From assembly GCA_910577015.1 (NCBI GenBank), contig CAJTKU010000024.1:1-41070 (forward strand): a DNA stretch of 41,070 bases, read 5' to 3'. Source of the DNA: an uncultured Lachnospiraceae bacterium (GTDB lineage Bacteria; Bacillota; Clostridia; Lachnospirales; Lachnospiraceae). The notes beneath the pieces are model-generated. The model saw only the letters and a program-made list of their open reading frames with translations, ran no database searches and was not told the origin of the DNA. Positions within the stretch are counted from its first letter, which is position 1. Each line of letters starts with the position of its first letter. Of this stretch, positions 1 through 8,577 are shown piece by piece. Position numbers and translations under genes: made by a program.

Positions 1-40
1 CAGTATCTCTGCTTTTTAAATATTCAGTTGTAACATATGT

Positions 41-64
41 ATTGTAATCCTACACTATTACAAT
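41..64. repeat. Perfect 8-bp inverted repeat upstream of the VOC gene
   Basis: ATTGTAAT at 41-48 is perfectly complementary to ATTACAAT at 57-64, with an 8-base spacer. It lies about 30 bases upstream of the likely -35 region of the next gene. The shape would fit an operator for a dimeric repressor or an upstream hairpin. No specific regulator can be named. Confidence 0.4.
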
Positions 65-93
65 TCCATGTTGGTCTGATTATATTAAGTTTA

Positions 94-121
94 TTGTGTT
101 ACGCCTGGTTTGTGTTATAAT
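94..121 (+). promoter_or_regulatory. Likely sigma-A promoter of the VOC gene
   Basis: A consensus -10 TATAAT lies at 116-121. A partial -35 TTGTGT lies at 94-99 with a 16-base spacer. The AAGGAG ribosome binding site and ATG of the VOC gene follow at about 182-198. Confidence 0.5.
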
Positions 122-197
122 AGTCCATATGAATTTTCAACCGACCGTCTGCATTTGCAAGTTTCGCAAACAAGACAATATAAGGAGATAAATCCTG

Positions 198-563
198 ATG
201 AAATTAAAAAATATATTGATTGTGGTAAAGGATATTGAAAAAGCAAAAAAGTTTTATTATGACTTATTCGGCCTTGACGTAGTATCGGATAATGGCGGCA
301 ACATGATTTTAACGGAAGGCCTTGTGCTTCAGGAAGAAAAAATCTGGAAAGCATTTCTGGGAAAAGAGATTATACCGAAGAACAATTCCTGCGAACTATA
401 TTTTGAAGAGTATGATTTGGAATTGTTTATTCAAAAGCTGGAAAGACTGTATCCTTCCATTCAGTACGTCAACAGACTTTTGTCTCATAGCTGGGGACAG
501 AAGGTAATCCGTTTTTATGACTTAGACGGAAACTTAATTGAAGTGAGTACACCCATGCTATGA
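198..563 (+). CDS. VOC family (glyoxalase/bleomycin resistance fold) protein
   Basis: This 121-residue protein is the usual length of a single vicinal-oxygen-chelate unit made of two beta-alpha-beta-beta-beta modules. It opens with the typical strand (KNILIVVKDIEKAKKFYYDLFGL) and ends with FYDLDGNLIEVSTP, where the family's C-terminal metal-binding Glu normally sits. Members include glyoxalase I, dioxygenases and antibiotic-binding proteins, and the substrate cannot be told here. The start is supported by AAGGAG a few bases upstream. The stop overlaps the first in-frame ATG of the next reading frame, but that gene probably starts later. Confidence 0.8.
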   Translation: MKLKNILIVVKDIEKAKKFYYDLFGLDVVSDNGGNMILTEGLVLQEEKIWKAFLGKEIIPKNNSCELYFEEYDLELFIQKLERLYPSIQYVNRLLSHSWGQKVIRFYDLDGNLIEVSTPML

Positions 564-640
564 AAAATCGCGAGATTTGTGTCTGCGCGCTGCTTGCACA
601 AACTCGTTATGCGCAAAAAAGCTGCGCAGGAATGAGGAAA

Positions 641-1360
641 ATGATGAACATAACGGTTATAAACGGAACGGAAAAACACGGCATCACCTATCGGTTGAAA
701 GAGATGTTTTTAGCAGAATTTAAGGACAAAGCTGACATTACGGAATATTATCTGCCAAAAGACTGCCCTCATTTCTGCAACGGCTGTATAAGCTGTACGA
801 TAAAAGGTGAAAATAGCTGCAAAGACACAGAATACATCAGAAAAATTGACAAATCGCTCTTGGAAGCAGATTTAATCGTAATGACCTCTCCTGCATATGT
901 GTTTCACACTACGGGAGCAATGAAAGCGTTGCTTGACCATTTTGCTTACCGCTGGCTGCCCCACCGACCTGCTCCCGAAATGTTCGGAAAACGGGCGGTG
1001 ATTATTACACAGTGTTTGGGCGCAGGAGCAAAATCTGCGGCAAAGGATATCCGGCACAGCTTGTCCTGGTGGGGAATTTCTAAAATCGGAATATGCACCG
1101 GCGCATTGATGGAGGATATCGTCTGGGAAAGGCTTTCGGAAAAGAAACGGGCTGAACTGACCCGAAAAGTGAAAAAGCTGTCTAAAAGGTTTGCAAAAAT
1201 AGACTATACAAAACCCGCACACACAAATTTGATTACGAAAACCAAATTTTCCATCTGTCGTCTGATGCAGCAGACGCTACATAAAAAGGATGCTGAATAT
1301 CTCGATGGAAAGTATTGGGCTGGGCAGGGCTGGCTTGGCAAAACCAGACCGTGGAAATAA
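641..1360 (+). CDS. Flavodoxin-like NAD(P)H-dependent oxidoreductase
   Basis: The protein has about 239 residues. It opens with ITVINGTEKHG, the phosphate-loop strand of the flavodoxin-like fold. A Cys-rich stretch follows (CPHFCNGC.SC, then C), as in clostridial NADPH-dependent FMN reductase and iron-sulfur-flavoprotein relatives. The segment VMTSPAYVFHTTGAMKALLDHF is the usual FMN-binding second half. It probably binds FMN and reduces quinones or other small acceptors; the real substrate is unknown. The frame is open back to 560, but GAGGAAA just before 641/644 and the flavodoxin-type N terminus favour a start at 641 or 644. It is probably co-transcribed with the VOC gene. Confidence 0.75.
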   Translation: MMNITVINGTEKHGITYRLKEMFLAEFKDKADITEYYLPKDCPHFCNGCISCTIKGENSCKDTEYIRKIDKSLLEADLIVMTSPAYVFHTTGAMKALLDHFAYRWLPHRPAPEMFGKRAVIITQCLGAGAKSAAKDIRHSLSWWGISKIGICTGALMEDIVWERLSEKKRAELTRKVKKLSKRFAKIDYTKPAHTNLITKTKFSICRLMQQTLHKKDAEYLDGKYWAGQGWLGKTRPWK

Positions 1361-1484
1361 TCGGAACCGGACGCGGAAACAATGGGTAAAATGGTAAATC
1401 CTGCATGTTAATTTGCGTTGCTTGCAGCAATGGGCAGTTCTTCATACAATGGTGGTAACAAATAAAGAAAAGAGGTTACGCCTA

Positions 1485-1997
1485 ATGCTAAACGAAAATA
1501 TCAAAACAATCAGAAAATCAAAAGGACTTTCGCAAGAGGAACTGGCTGTCATGTTAAATGTGGTGCGGCAAACCGTTTCTAAGTGGGAGAATGGATTGTC
1601 GGTTCCCGATTCTGATATGCTAATTTCCATCTCAGAAGCGCTTGAAACACCTGTAAGCGCTTTACTTGGGGAAACAGCTGTCATGTCAGAAGTTGACGAC
1701 TTTAAAAAAATTTCCGCGAAATTGGAGGTAATAAACCTGCAGCTTGCGCAAAGAAAGACTGCGAGAAGAAAAACGCTTCATTGGCTGCTTATCGCACTAT
1801 GTGCAGTCATAGTAACGGTTTTCGCAGTCCTCGTCATATTAAACAGCCCCTACTTAGACTGGAATTATAATGACCCGGAAACCGCTGTTTTCGGAGCCGC
1901 TTTTCACACATTTGAATATCTTTTTGTCAGATTAGCGCCGATTATTTTTATGGGAGCTATCGTCGGAATATTCCTGACGCGGAAACAGGAACGCTAA
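1485..1997 (+). CDS. XRE-family transcriptional regulator with C-terminal membrane segments
   Basis: The protein has about 170 residues. An N-terminal helix-turn-helix of the Cro/CI (XRE) type spans roughly residues 3-60 (ENIKTIRKSKGLSQEELAVML, then RQTVSKWENG). A short linker and two hydrophobic stretches follow (about 100-125 and 140-165), ending in a basic tail, so it is probably a membrane-anchored DNA-binding protein. The frame is open back to 1413, but ATG 1485 is preceded by AGAGG and matches the family N terminus. Proteins of this layout are common in Firmicutes; their signals are generally unknown. It follows the oxidoreductase by 124 bases with no clear terminator between them. Confidence 0.8.
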   Translation: MLNENIKTIRKSKGLSQEELAVMLNVVRQTVSKWENGLSVPDSDMLISISEALETPVSALLGETAVMSEVDDFKKISAKLEVINLQLAQRKTARRKTLHWLLIALCAVIVTVFAVLVILNSPYLDWNYNDPETAVFGAAFHTFEYLFVRLAPIIFMGAIVGIFLTRKQER

Positions 1998-2048
1998 TGA
2001 AACTATGTACGCCGCCGGATAAGACAGTCGGCAGGGAATAAAACAGAA

Positions 2049-2084
2049 GAATGAAGAGATAAACCGGCGTTTATCTCTTCATTC
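2049..2084. terminator. Bidirectional hairpin between convergent genes
   Basis: A perfect 15-bp stem (2049-2063 with 2070-2084) encloses a 6-base loop. It sits between the converging XRE and methyltransferase genes and overlaps the last codons of the latter. The T-rich flank is modest on the minus side and absent on the plus side, so it is a plausible but not classic bidirectional terminator. Confidence 0.55.
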
Positions 2085-2922
2085 CACGGATAATCATCGT
2101 TACGGAAACGGACGTGTCCCACTGCTTTATTCCCTCTCTGTACAGACGGATTCGCTCATCATATTTGGAATTAATCACTGATATCATTTCATCGGCGTGA
2201 TTGGAATGCACTGACCAAACAGCCTCTATGTCATTTTGACGCATTGCTTCTATCATAAGTTCTGACATTTTGGGCGGATATTTTGAGTCATCCGGAGTGA
2301 GGTCAATAATTGCATATCCGGTAATTACGTTTGTAAAACCATTTTTCTCCATGGAAGCAGGAATTTCGGACTCAGACTTCGGAAATCTGCAAACACTGAA
2401 CTTTTCCAAATCATATTCGGATTGCGGAACACTCTCCCAAAACTTTTTTTCTTTTTCCGATGTTTCCAAACATGGTGCAACACAACATAGCCCTTTTCGT
2501 GCAGAAAGGCACAGACATACACCGCCTGATTTCAATACCCGCATTTGTTCTTCCCAAAAAGCAGTCGGCTCCACATGTTCCACAACCGTATTGGAAATGG
2601 TGACGTCAAATGAATTATCCTCAAAAGGAAGTTGTGTAGCGTCACCTTCTATAAAGTCAACACCTGCTATATTTGCTTTTGCAAACGATATAAAATTACT
2701 GTCTCTGTCAATCGCGGTGATATGTGCATTGGGATACCATTTGTGCAGGGATTCTGCCAATGCTCCCGGGCCACAGCCAATCTCCAGAATCCTCAGCTTA
2801 GCGCTCCGGTTCAGGTTAAACAAACTTTTATACTGATTAAAAAACATATCGTCAAATCTTAATTTTCTACTAAGATACAGCGTCATAATCCCTTGCACAT
2901 GCTCTGACCAAATAGTATTCAT
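2071..2922 (-). CDS. Class I SAM-dependent methyltransferase
   Basis: The protein has about 283 residues. Motif I is clear (LRILEIGCGPGALAESL), followed by an acidic residue ending beta2 (ITAIDRDS), EGDATQLPFEDNSFDVTISNTVVEHV as motifs II/III, and MRVLKSGGVCLCLS. This is the UbiE/type-11 methyltransferase pattern. Substrate is unknown; small-molecule methylation is most likely. The open frame extends to 2979, but GGAGG with proper spacing stands before ATG 2922 (MNTIWSEHV). The gene is convergent with the XRE regulator and shares a hairpin with it at its 3' end. Confidence 0.85.
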   Translation of the reverse strand: MNTIWSEHVQGIMTLYLSRKLRFDDMFFNQYKSLFNLNRSAKLRILEIGCGPGALAESLHKWYPNAHITAIDRDSNFISFAKANIAGVDFIEGDATQLPFEDNSFDVTISNTVVEHVEPTAFWEEQMRVLKSGGVCLCLSARKGLCCVAPCLETSEKEKKFWESVPQSEYDLEKFSVCRFPKSESEIPASMEKNGFTNVITGYAIIDLTPDDSKYPPKMSELMIEAMRQNDIEAVWSVHSNHADEMISVINSKYDERIRLYREGIKQWDTSVSVTMIIRGMKR

Positions 2923-3055
2923 ATTTACCTCCATAAATCCCAATTTATCTATTTCATTATAATTGACAAATGCCCCCATCGGTCCTATACTGTATTGTTG
3001 GCAAAGATGCTGGTATTATTTCCTTACAAATCATGAAAAGGATGTGAACTGCCTT

Positions 3056-4003
3056 ATGGAAAACCTGATTTTCAGTCTGAATGCCACTGTCCCTGTTTTT
3101 CTGCTTATGGCGCTGGGATACCTGCTAAGGCTTTTCAAGATTGTCGATGAACCGTTTGTCAACACGTTAAATTCATTTAACTTTAAGATTACCCTGCCCG
3201 TACTGCTCTTTCAGGACATTGCCAAATCCGATTTTTATGCAGTATGGGATACCGGTTATGTACTGTACTGCTTTTTTGTCACGTTTTTCTGTATCGCCGC
3301 CATCTGGCTGTTATCCGCTCTTCTTTACAAGGATAAGTCCCATACCGGGGAATTTGTGCAGGCCTCCTTCAGGGGCAGCGCCGCCGTGCTGGGCGTTGCC
3401 TTTATCCAAAATATTTACGGCAATGCCGGTATGGCGCCCCTCATGATAATCGGAACCGTTCCGCTTTACAATATCGCCGCCGTGCTGATTTTATCCTTTA
3501 CCAAACCCTCCGGGGAAACATCCGGAAAAAACGCCCTTTTAAAATCCGTAAAAGGAATCCTTACCAATCCCATAATACTGGGTATTCTTTTAGGAATGGT
3601 ATTTTCTTTATCCGGAATCCGTTTTCCGTTTATCCTAAACAAAACCCTGGAAAGCGTTTCCTCACTGGCTACGCCGCTTGCCCTGATTGGCCTTGGCGCA
3701 GGTTTTGAAGGAAGGAAAGCGTTAAAGCAGATAAAACCTACCATAATATCCTCGTTCATAAAACTGCTGCTTTTGCCCCTGCTTTTTCTGCCACTTGCCG
3801 CCACGCTCGGTTTTAGGGATGAAAAAATGGTAGCCATACTGATTATGCTCGGAGCTCCCACTACGGTAAGTTGCTATATCATGGCAAAAAATATGGGACA
3901 TGACGGCACTCTGACTTCAAGCGTAGTGGTTGCAACCACTTTTTTAAGCTCTGTTACCATCACACTTTGGCTTTTTCTCCTGCGCACCTTCGGGCTGATA
4001 TAA
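3056..4003 (+). CDS. AEC-family (auxin efflux carrier-like) transporter
   Basis: The protein has about 315 residues, normal for the family. Hydrophobic segments run through the whole length (ten are expected), in two five-helix halves. Family-like stretches include LPVLLFQDIAKSDF, the glycine-rich LALIGLGAGF and the late helix LGAPTTVSCYIMAKNMGHD. AEC proteins move small organic acids, amino acids or auxin-like compounds; this substrate cannot be inferred. The frame is open to 2963, but the first transmembrane helix starts right after Met 3056, so that start is preferred although its ribosome binding site is weak. GTG 3044 is an alternative. Its 5' region lies back-to-back with the methyltransferase gene. 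Confidence 0.8.
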   Translation: MENLIFSLNATVPVFLLMALGYLLRLFKIVDEPFVNTLNSFNFKITLPVLLFQDIAKSDFYAVWDTGYVLYCFFVTFFCIAAIWLLSALLYKDKSHTGEFVQASFRGSAAVLGVAFIQNIYGNAGMAPLMIIGTVPLYNIAAVLILSFTKPSGETSGKNALLKSVKGILTNPIILGILLGMVFSLSGIRFPFILNKTLESVSSLATPLALIGLGAGFEGRKALKQIKPTIISSFIKLLLLPLLFLPLAATLGFRDEKMVAILIMLGAPTTVSCYIMAKNMGHDGTLTSSVVVATTFLSSVTITLWLFLLRTFGLI

Positions 4004-4077
4004 TGGCTTTTCCATAGCGCCGTCTCCCCCGCCGGTCAAAACAACCGCACCTCATTTATGTTTTTATCGACTTCCTC

Positions 4078-4106
4078 TATACAATTCCCCTATTTAAAAG
4101 TATAAT
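4078..4106 (+). promoter_or_regulatory. Sigma-A-type promoter of the MFS gene
   Basis: TATACA at 4078-4083 and a consensus TATAAT at 4101-4106 are separated by 17 bases. They lie 32 bases before the MFS start codon. The 135-base gap after the AEC gene holds nothing else recognisable. Confidence 0.6.
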
Positions 4107-4138
4107 TCATTATATCAGAATTTAAGGAGATTTGCCAA

Positions 4139-5305
4139 ATGATACATTTACTGTTAGCCATCATTTATTTGTCCTTTATCAGCCTTGGGCTTCCCGATTC
4201 CCTGCTCGGTTCCGCATGGCCGTCCATGTACGGCGCATTCGGGGTTCCGGTTTCTTATGCCGGTATTCTCTCCACGATTATTGCCGTGGGAACTGTGGTT
4301 TCCAGCCTGCAAAGCGACAGACTTACCCGTAAACTGGGAACCGGAAAAGTCACAGCCATCAGCGTGGCGATGACCGCCATTGCACTGTCTGGCTTTTCCG
4401 TCAGCCCTTCCTTCTGGATGCTTTGCCTGTGGGCGGTTCCTTACGGTCTCGGGGCAGGCAGTGTGGACGCATCCCTCAACAATTATGTGGCGCTGCACTA
4501 TGCAAGCAGGCACATGAGCTGGCTGCACTGCATGTGGGGCGTCGGCGCCTCCATAGGACCGTATATTATGGGATATGCACTGACACATGCAAAAGGCTGG
4601 CATATGGGTTACCGTTATATCGCGTTTTTACAGATAGCCCTTACGGTTGTGCTTTTTTTCAGTCTGCCTCTCTGGAAGAAACGAAACAATACGGAAGAAG
4701 CGGGTCAAAAAGAAGCAAAGCCTTTAACCCTTAAACAAATAGCCGCCATTCCGGGGGCCAAGTCGGTGATGATTACTTTCTTTGCATACTGCGCGCTGGA
4801 ACAGACCGCCGGTCTGTGGGCAAGCAGCTATCTGGTGCTCCACAGGGGCTTGTCCGCCGAAGCGGCTGCCGAATTTGCCGCCCTGTTTTATATCGGCATC
4901 ACAGTCGGACGGGCGCTCAGCGGCTTTCTGACAATCAAGTTAAACGACGTAAGCATGATTCGTCTTGGTTTGTCCATTATTCTCGTGGGCATTACCGTTT
5001 TATTACTGCCCTTAGGCGGAATGGCGGCACCCGCAGGGCTGGTTCTTATCGGACTGGGCTGCGCCCCCGTTTATCCCTGTATCATCCATTCCACGCCGGA
5101 GCATTTTGGCGCAGACAAATCACAGGCCATTATCGGCGTACAAATGGCCTGCGCTTATGTAGGCACCTGCCTGATGCCTCCGCTGTTCGGGTTGATTGCA
5201 AACCATATTAATGTGGCGCTGTTCCCCGTTTACCTCCTCCTGCTGCTCATTCTCATGGCAGTTATGCACGAGGCGTTGGTGCGGGTGTGCGGGAAGAAAC
5301 AGTAA
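4139..5305 (+). CDS. Major facilitator superfamily permease
   Basis: The protein has 388 residues and about 12 predicted membrane helices, in the size range of short MFS permeases related to sugar/fucose and drug transporters. The N-terminal GLPDSLLGSAWPSMYGAFG and the loop QSDRLTRKLGTG (variant of the MFS loop-2/3 signature) support the family. Substrate and direction are unknown. The start is supported by AAGGAGA 8 bases upstream and a good promoter. The gene converges on spmB with only four bases between stop codons, and no terminator hairpin is visible there. Confidence 0.85.
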   Translation: MIHLLLAIIYLSFISLGLPDSLLGSAWPSMYGAFGVPVSYAGILSTIIAVGTVVSSLQSDRLTRKLGTGKVTAISVAMTAIALSGFSVSPSFWMLCLWAVPYGLGAGSVDASLNNYVALHYASRHMSWLHCMWGVGASIGPYIMGYALTHAKGWHMGYRYIAFLQIALTVVLFFSLPLWKKRNNTEEAGQKEAKPLTLKQIAAIPGAKSVMITFFAYCALEQTAGLWASSYLVLHRGLSAEAAAEFAALFYIGITVGRALSGFLTIKLNDVSMIRLGLSIILVGITVLLLPLGGMAAPAGLVLIGLGCAPVYPCIIHSTPEHFGADKSQAIIGVQMACAYVGTCLMPPLFGLIANHINVALFPVYLLLLLILMAVMHEALVRVCGKKQ

Positions 5306-5309
5306 GCGT

Positions 5310-5846
5310 TTAACCTCCGACGATAATTCCTGCCAGCGCCACGCTGGCAAAGAGACCTGCTGCCATGGAAATGAGGGCGCCGGCAAGCGTATACCGGGTT
5401 TTCGTTACCCTGGCAGCCAGGAAATATACCGACATGGTATAAAAAATGGTTTCCGTACAGCTCATCAGGATGGAAGTCAGCATCCCGATATACGAGTCGG
5501 TTCCATGCGTCTTAAATATGTCAAGCACCAGTCCCGTTGCCGCCGAAGAAGAAAACATTTTTACCAGCGTAAGCGGCACAATATCTGCGGGGATTCCGAT
5601 TTTTTCCGTAAGCTTTCCCAACATTCCCCCAAAAAATTCCATAAACCCCGATGCACGGAGAACCCCCACTCCCACCATCAGTCCTACCAGGGTCGGCAGA
5701 ATGCCGATTACCGTCTTTAACCCATCCTTTGCCCCGCCGATAAACTCTTCATATACCTTTACTTTATTTATCAACCCATATGCAACTATGTAAAATATAA
5801 GAACCGGAATAATGATATTTGAGAAATTTGCCAATACGTTTGCCAT
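5310..5846 (-). CDS. spmB: Spore maturation protein B
   Basis: The protein has about 178 residues with a nucleoside-recognition (Gate) type membrane domain: I.PVLIFYIVAYGLINKVKVYEEFIGGAKDGLK near the N terminus and LKTVIGILPTLVGLMVGVGVLRASG after it. SpmB and SpmA are needed for full dehydration of the spore core in Bacillus and are almost always adjacent, as here. GGAGG stands too close to ATG 5852 and at good distance from ATG 5846, so 5846 is preferred. The gene follows spmA with a few bases between stop and start, implying coupled translation. Confidence 0.9.
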   Translation of the reverse strand: MANVLANFSNIIIPVLIFYIVAYGLINKVKVYEEFIGGAKDGLKTVIGILPTLVGLMVGVGVLRASGFMEFFGGMLGKLTEKIGIPADIVPLTLVKMFSSSAATGLVLDIFKTHGTDSYIGMLTSILMSCTETIFYTMSVYFLAARVTKTRYTLAGALISMAAGLFASVALAGIIVGG

Positions 5847-5852
5847 GCACAT

Positions 5853-6464
5853 TTACCTCCTGTCCATCAACTTACAATACACAACCGCCACCACTGTGGA
5901 AAACAATGTGGCAATGATGGCCGGCGCAATGACTGCAGCAGGATTGGCGCTGCCGTACTGGGTCCGGTATACAATCATGTTGACAGGAATTAACTGTAAG
6001 GAAGAAGTATTTAATATTAAAAATGTACACATTTCTTTGCTTGCAATACGCAAGTCTTTGTTTTCCTTTCCTTGGTAAGCCGGGTTGCCCCTTTCAGCCT
6101 CCAGCTTCGCCAGTTCCTCCATGGCTTTCAGCCCCGCGGGGGTGCATGCCCAGCCAAGCCCCAGGATGTTGGCTATAAAATTTGTCGCAATGTATTCCCT
6201 TGACGTATGGCCGCGCGGAATATGCGGAAACATAAATGACAAAAAGGGCTGAATACCCGACGCAAGTCTGGTAATCAACCCTGCACTTTCTGCAATTTTC
6301 ATAAGCCCCATCCAAAGGGCCATCACCCCCGCCATTGTAATGCAGAGGGAAACCGCCTCCCCGGCTGAACTCAGGGCGGCTTCGGATACGGCTTCCATAT
6401 TTCCGGTGAAAGCAGCATACACTACTCCCACGAGTATCATAAACGCCCAGATATAATTTAACAT
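5853..6464 (-). CDS. spmA: Spore maturation protein A
   Basis: The protein has 203 residues with several membrane helices of the nucleoside-recognition domain type. Typical stretches are LCITMAGVMALWMGLMKIAESAG, SFMFPHIPRGH and the conserved N.LGLGWACTPAGLKAMEELAKL. It works with SpmB in spore core dehydration (family knowledge from B. subtilis). GGAG lies 7 bases before the ATG. Together with the coat-like genes further on, it indicates an endospore-forming organism. Confidence 0.92.
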   Translation of the reverse strand: MLNYIWAFMILVGVVYAAFTGNMEAVSEAALSSAGEAVSLCITMAGVMALWMGLMKIAESAGLITRLASGIQPFLSFMFPHIPRGHTSREYIATNFIANILGLGWACTPAGLKAMEELAKLEAERGNPAYQGKENKDLRIASKEMCTFLILNTSSLQLIPVNMIVYRTQYGSANPAAVIAPAIIATLFSTVVAVVYCKLMDRR

Positions 6465-6582
6465 TCTTCTGCTCCATACATCCGTTTGTTTACTAACATA
6501 TATATGAAGCCTTCCTTTTAAATATCTCCCCTTTTTTCCCTGTGCAGATACTTTCTTGCGTACATTAAATCATCTGCTTTTT

Positions 6583-8436
6583 TCAGGAAAAGTCCAGGTT
6601 ATGGCTGCCGATACGGTTGGTGTATGCCCCGATGCTTGCATGAAGCTCATAATCCTTTCCGTTTCTTTCGTTGTAATCCCAAATTCCCTGTTTAATCCGG
6701 CATACAATTTCGTCTGTATGCTCCCCGATATCCAATCCTGTAAAAACAATCAGAAATTCATCTCCGCCGATTCTGGCCGCTATTTCTCCGGACGTGGATG
6801 CCCTAATAATATCCGCCAGGGCAACCAGGGCCTTATCTCCCTCTGCATGTCCGTAAGTGTCATTTATTTTTTTCAGTCTGTCCATATCAAGCGAAATCAC
6901 CGACATATCCAGATTTTTTGCCGCCTGCATAACCGTCTGGATTTTCTGGTAAAATCCGTTTCTGTTGTACAGATTGGTAAGCGGGTCGCACATATAAACC
7001 CGCATCAGTTTCATCTGGGCTTTCTGCATCTCCAGAAGGTAACGGAAGCTGGTGATAAAAGACGCATATTGGGCAGACCAGAACGAATCCAAATCGAAAG
7101 AGATAACGGCATACCCTGCCGTCGTTCCTTTCATATGCACCGTTACTGCCAGAAAATAGTCGTTCTCAGCAAACTGCCTCTGTCTGTCGGGAATCAGCTC
7201 CCCAAAAGGAATCTGCTGCTGGAAATCTACAGCCGTTTCCTGCTCTGTGTAGTGATAATGCAGCACATTCATTACTTTCGTATAAGTACAGGCTTCATCT
7301 ATATATTTGCCCGAATGGCGGCGCTGAATCAGTTCTGCGTCTTCCACGAGGTTTTCATTGGCACAAAACCAAAAATCCTTATACCTGAGACTTTTCATAT
7401 ACTCAGGTATCGCATAAATCACATCCTTCAGGTTCTCCGCATTGCCATAATTGGCAACCATCTGATTCATATCCCACTGGTATCTGCTTTCTTTTCTGAA
7501 CTCTTCCCGAAGCTTCACCAACTCTTCAATCACATATGCATTGCCCGGCTCAGGACAGCCGCAGGAATGCCCCATCTGTATCTCCCCGGAAATGCATATT
7601 TCCCCATTCGTCCATTTTTCCGGCTTCTGCCCGTCTATGATTTCAAAAATTGCCCGAAGGCATTCGTCCATGCTGCTGCCTCCCGTTGTCAGGCTGGGAC
7701 TGTTGTATCTGGCAAAGCTGACAGCATCAAAACCGCTTACGGCAATATCCTCCGGCACCCTGTATCCTTTTTCCTGAAGAAACCTGCATACACTGAACGC
7801 CATATTGTCATTGGCACAGATAATAGCCTCCGGCAGGGATAGCCCGCTTTCAAACATCTCCTGCATAGCCTTCTGCGTGGGCTCTTCCAGAAAAGACCCG
7901 TAAAACACCCTCTCGGGCTCATACAAAATCCCATTCTCGGCCAGTACTTCTTTAAATGCATCCAGCCTGTCGTCCGCATAACTGATTCCCGGCACGCCTC
8001 CCATAAAGTTGATAACCCGATAACCGTGCTCCTCCACCATATGCTTCACAATTTTACGAAAAATTTCTTTATAGTCAAAGGAAACCTGAATCCCGTATTC
8101 CATATGCTTATTGACGACAATGACAGGAACCTTGGCTTCCTCTGCCCTTTTTGCGAGCGCAATCTGTTCCTCGTCCTGTTTAAATGACTCAGCCATTAAT
8201 ATAATTGCATCATAACATTCTACACTGATAGTCTGAAATATCTTTTTTTCCCCTGCATCATTGATATCCCCATAGCAAAAATCCGTTAATGTGGAAAAAA
8301 ATACTACTTTACAGGAATGTTTCCTGCATTCGCTCACTACTTTCTTTATCAGGCGCTGCTGCTCGTCGTTTGAAAAACAAGACAGACAAAACGCAATCAC
8401 TTTGTATGGATGCCCCTCTGAATACTTTTTTCCCAT
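6583..8436 (-). CDS. LacI-type periplasmic-binding-like sensor fused to a GGDEF domain; 3' end frameshifted
   Basis: The protein has about 617 residues. Residues ~10-290 resemble a LacI/periplasmic-binding sensor (YDAIILMAESF, then AIICANDNMAFSVCRFLQEKGYRVPEDIAVSGFDA) but lack the LacI DNA-binding helix-turn-helix. A linker/sensor region follows to ~450, then a GGDEF diguanylate cyclase domain with intact IGGDEF near 556-561. The usual RxxD inhibitory site five residues earlier is TSGE, so product inhibition is probably absent. The frame stops soon after HASIGAY, but another frame continues with LKKADDLMYARKYLHREKRGDI, the canonical GGDEF tail, to a stop at 6518. One base is therefore missing in the A-run at 6588-6591. 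Start 8436 is chosen on domain grounds; the ribosome binding site is weak. Confidence 0.82.
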   Translation of the reverse strand: MGKKYSEGHPYKVIAFCLSCFSNDEQQRLIKKVVSECRKHSCKVVFFSTLTDFCYGDINDAGEKKIFQTISVECYDAIILMAESFKQDEEQIALAKRAEEAKVPVIVVNKHMEYGIQVSFDYKEIFRKIVKHMVEEHGYRVINFMGGVPGISYADDRLDAFKEVLAENGILYEPERVFYGSFLEEPTQKAMQEMFESGLSLPEAIICANDNMAFSVCRFLQEKGYRVPEDIAVSGFDAVSFARYNSPSLTTGGSSMDECLRAIFEIIDGQKPEKWTNGEICISGEIQMGHSCGCPEPGNAYVIEELVKLREEFRKESRYQWDMNQMVANYGNAENLKDVIYAIPEYMKSLRYKDFWFCANENLVEDAELIQRRHSGKYIDEACTYTKVMNVLHYHYTEQETAVDFQQQIPFGELIPDRQRQFAENDYFLAVTVHMKGTTAGYAVISFDLDSFWSAQYASFITSFRYLLEMQKAQMKLMRVYMCDPLTNLYNRNGFYQKIQTVMQAAKNLDMSVISLDMDRLKKINDTYGHAEGDKALVALADIIRASTSGEIAARIGGDEFLIVFTGLDIGEHTDEIVCRIKQGIWDYNERNGKDYELHASIGAYTNRIGSHNLDFS

Positions 8437-8577
8437 ATTCCACTTCTTTCCATGCGTACAATATTGTTGTAACCGGTAAATGTTCCCTGTGTAATAGTAT
8501 AACAAACTTATCTGTTTTATTAATATGGTATAATTACATAAATTTTTTATACAATTTTTGTCAATATATTTATCGCG

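Noticed and set aside
575..630. GC-rich imperfect inverted repeat (CTGCGC ... GCGCAG)
   Set aside because: Pairing is short and interrupted; not distinguishable from chance, and unrelated to the two long palindromes.
560..640. N-terminal extension of the oxidoreductase frame from ATG 560
   Set aside because: The extra 27 residues do not fit the flavodoxin fold, and ribosome-binding sequence stands before 641/644.
6556..7842. 428-codon plus-strand frame
   Set aside because: It is antisense to the LacI-sensor/GGDEF gene and resembles no known protein.
8558..8565. TTGACA-like -35 on the minus strand just after fabH
   Set aside because: No convincing -10 at the right distance, and it lies at the 3' end of the operon with no gene to serve.
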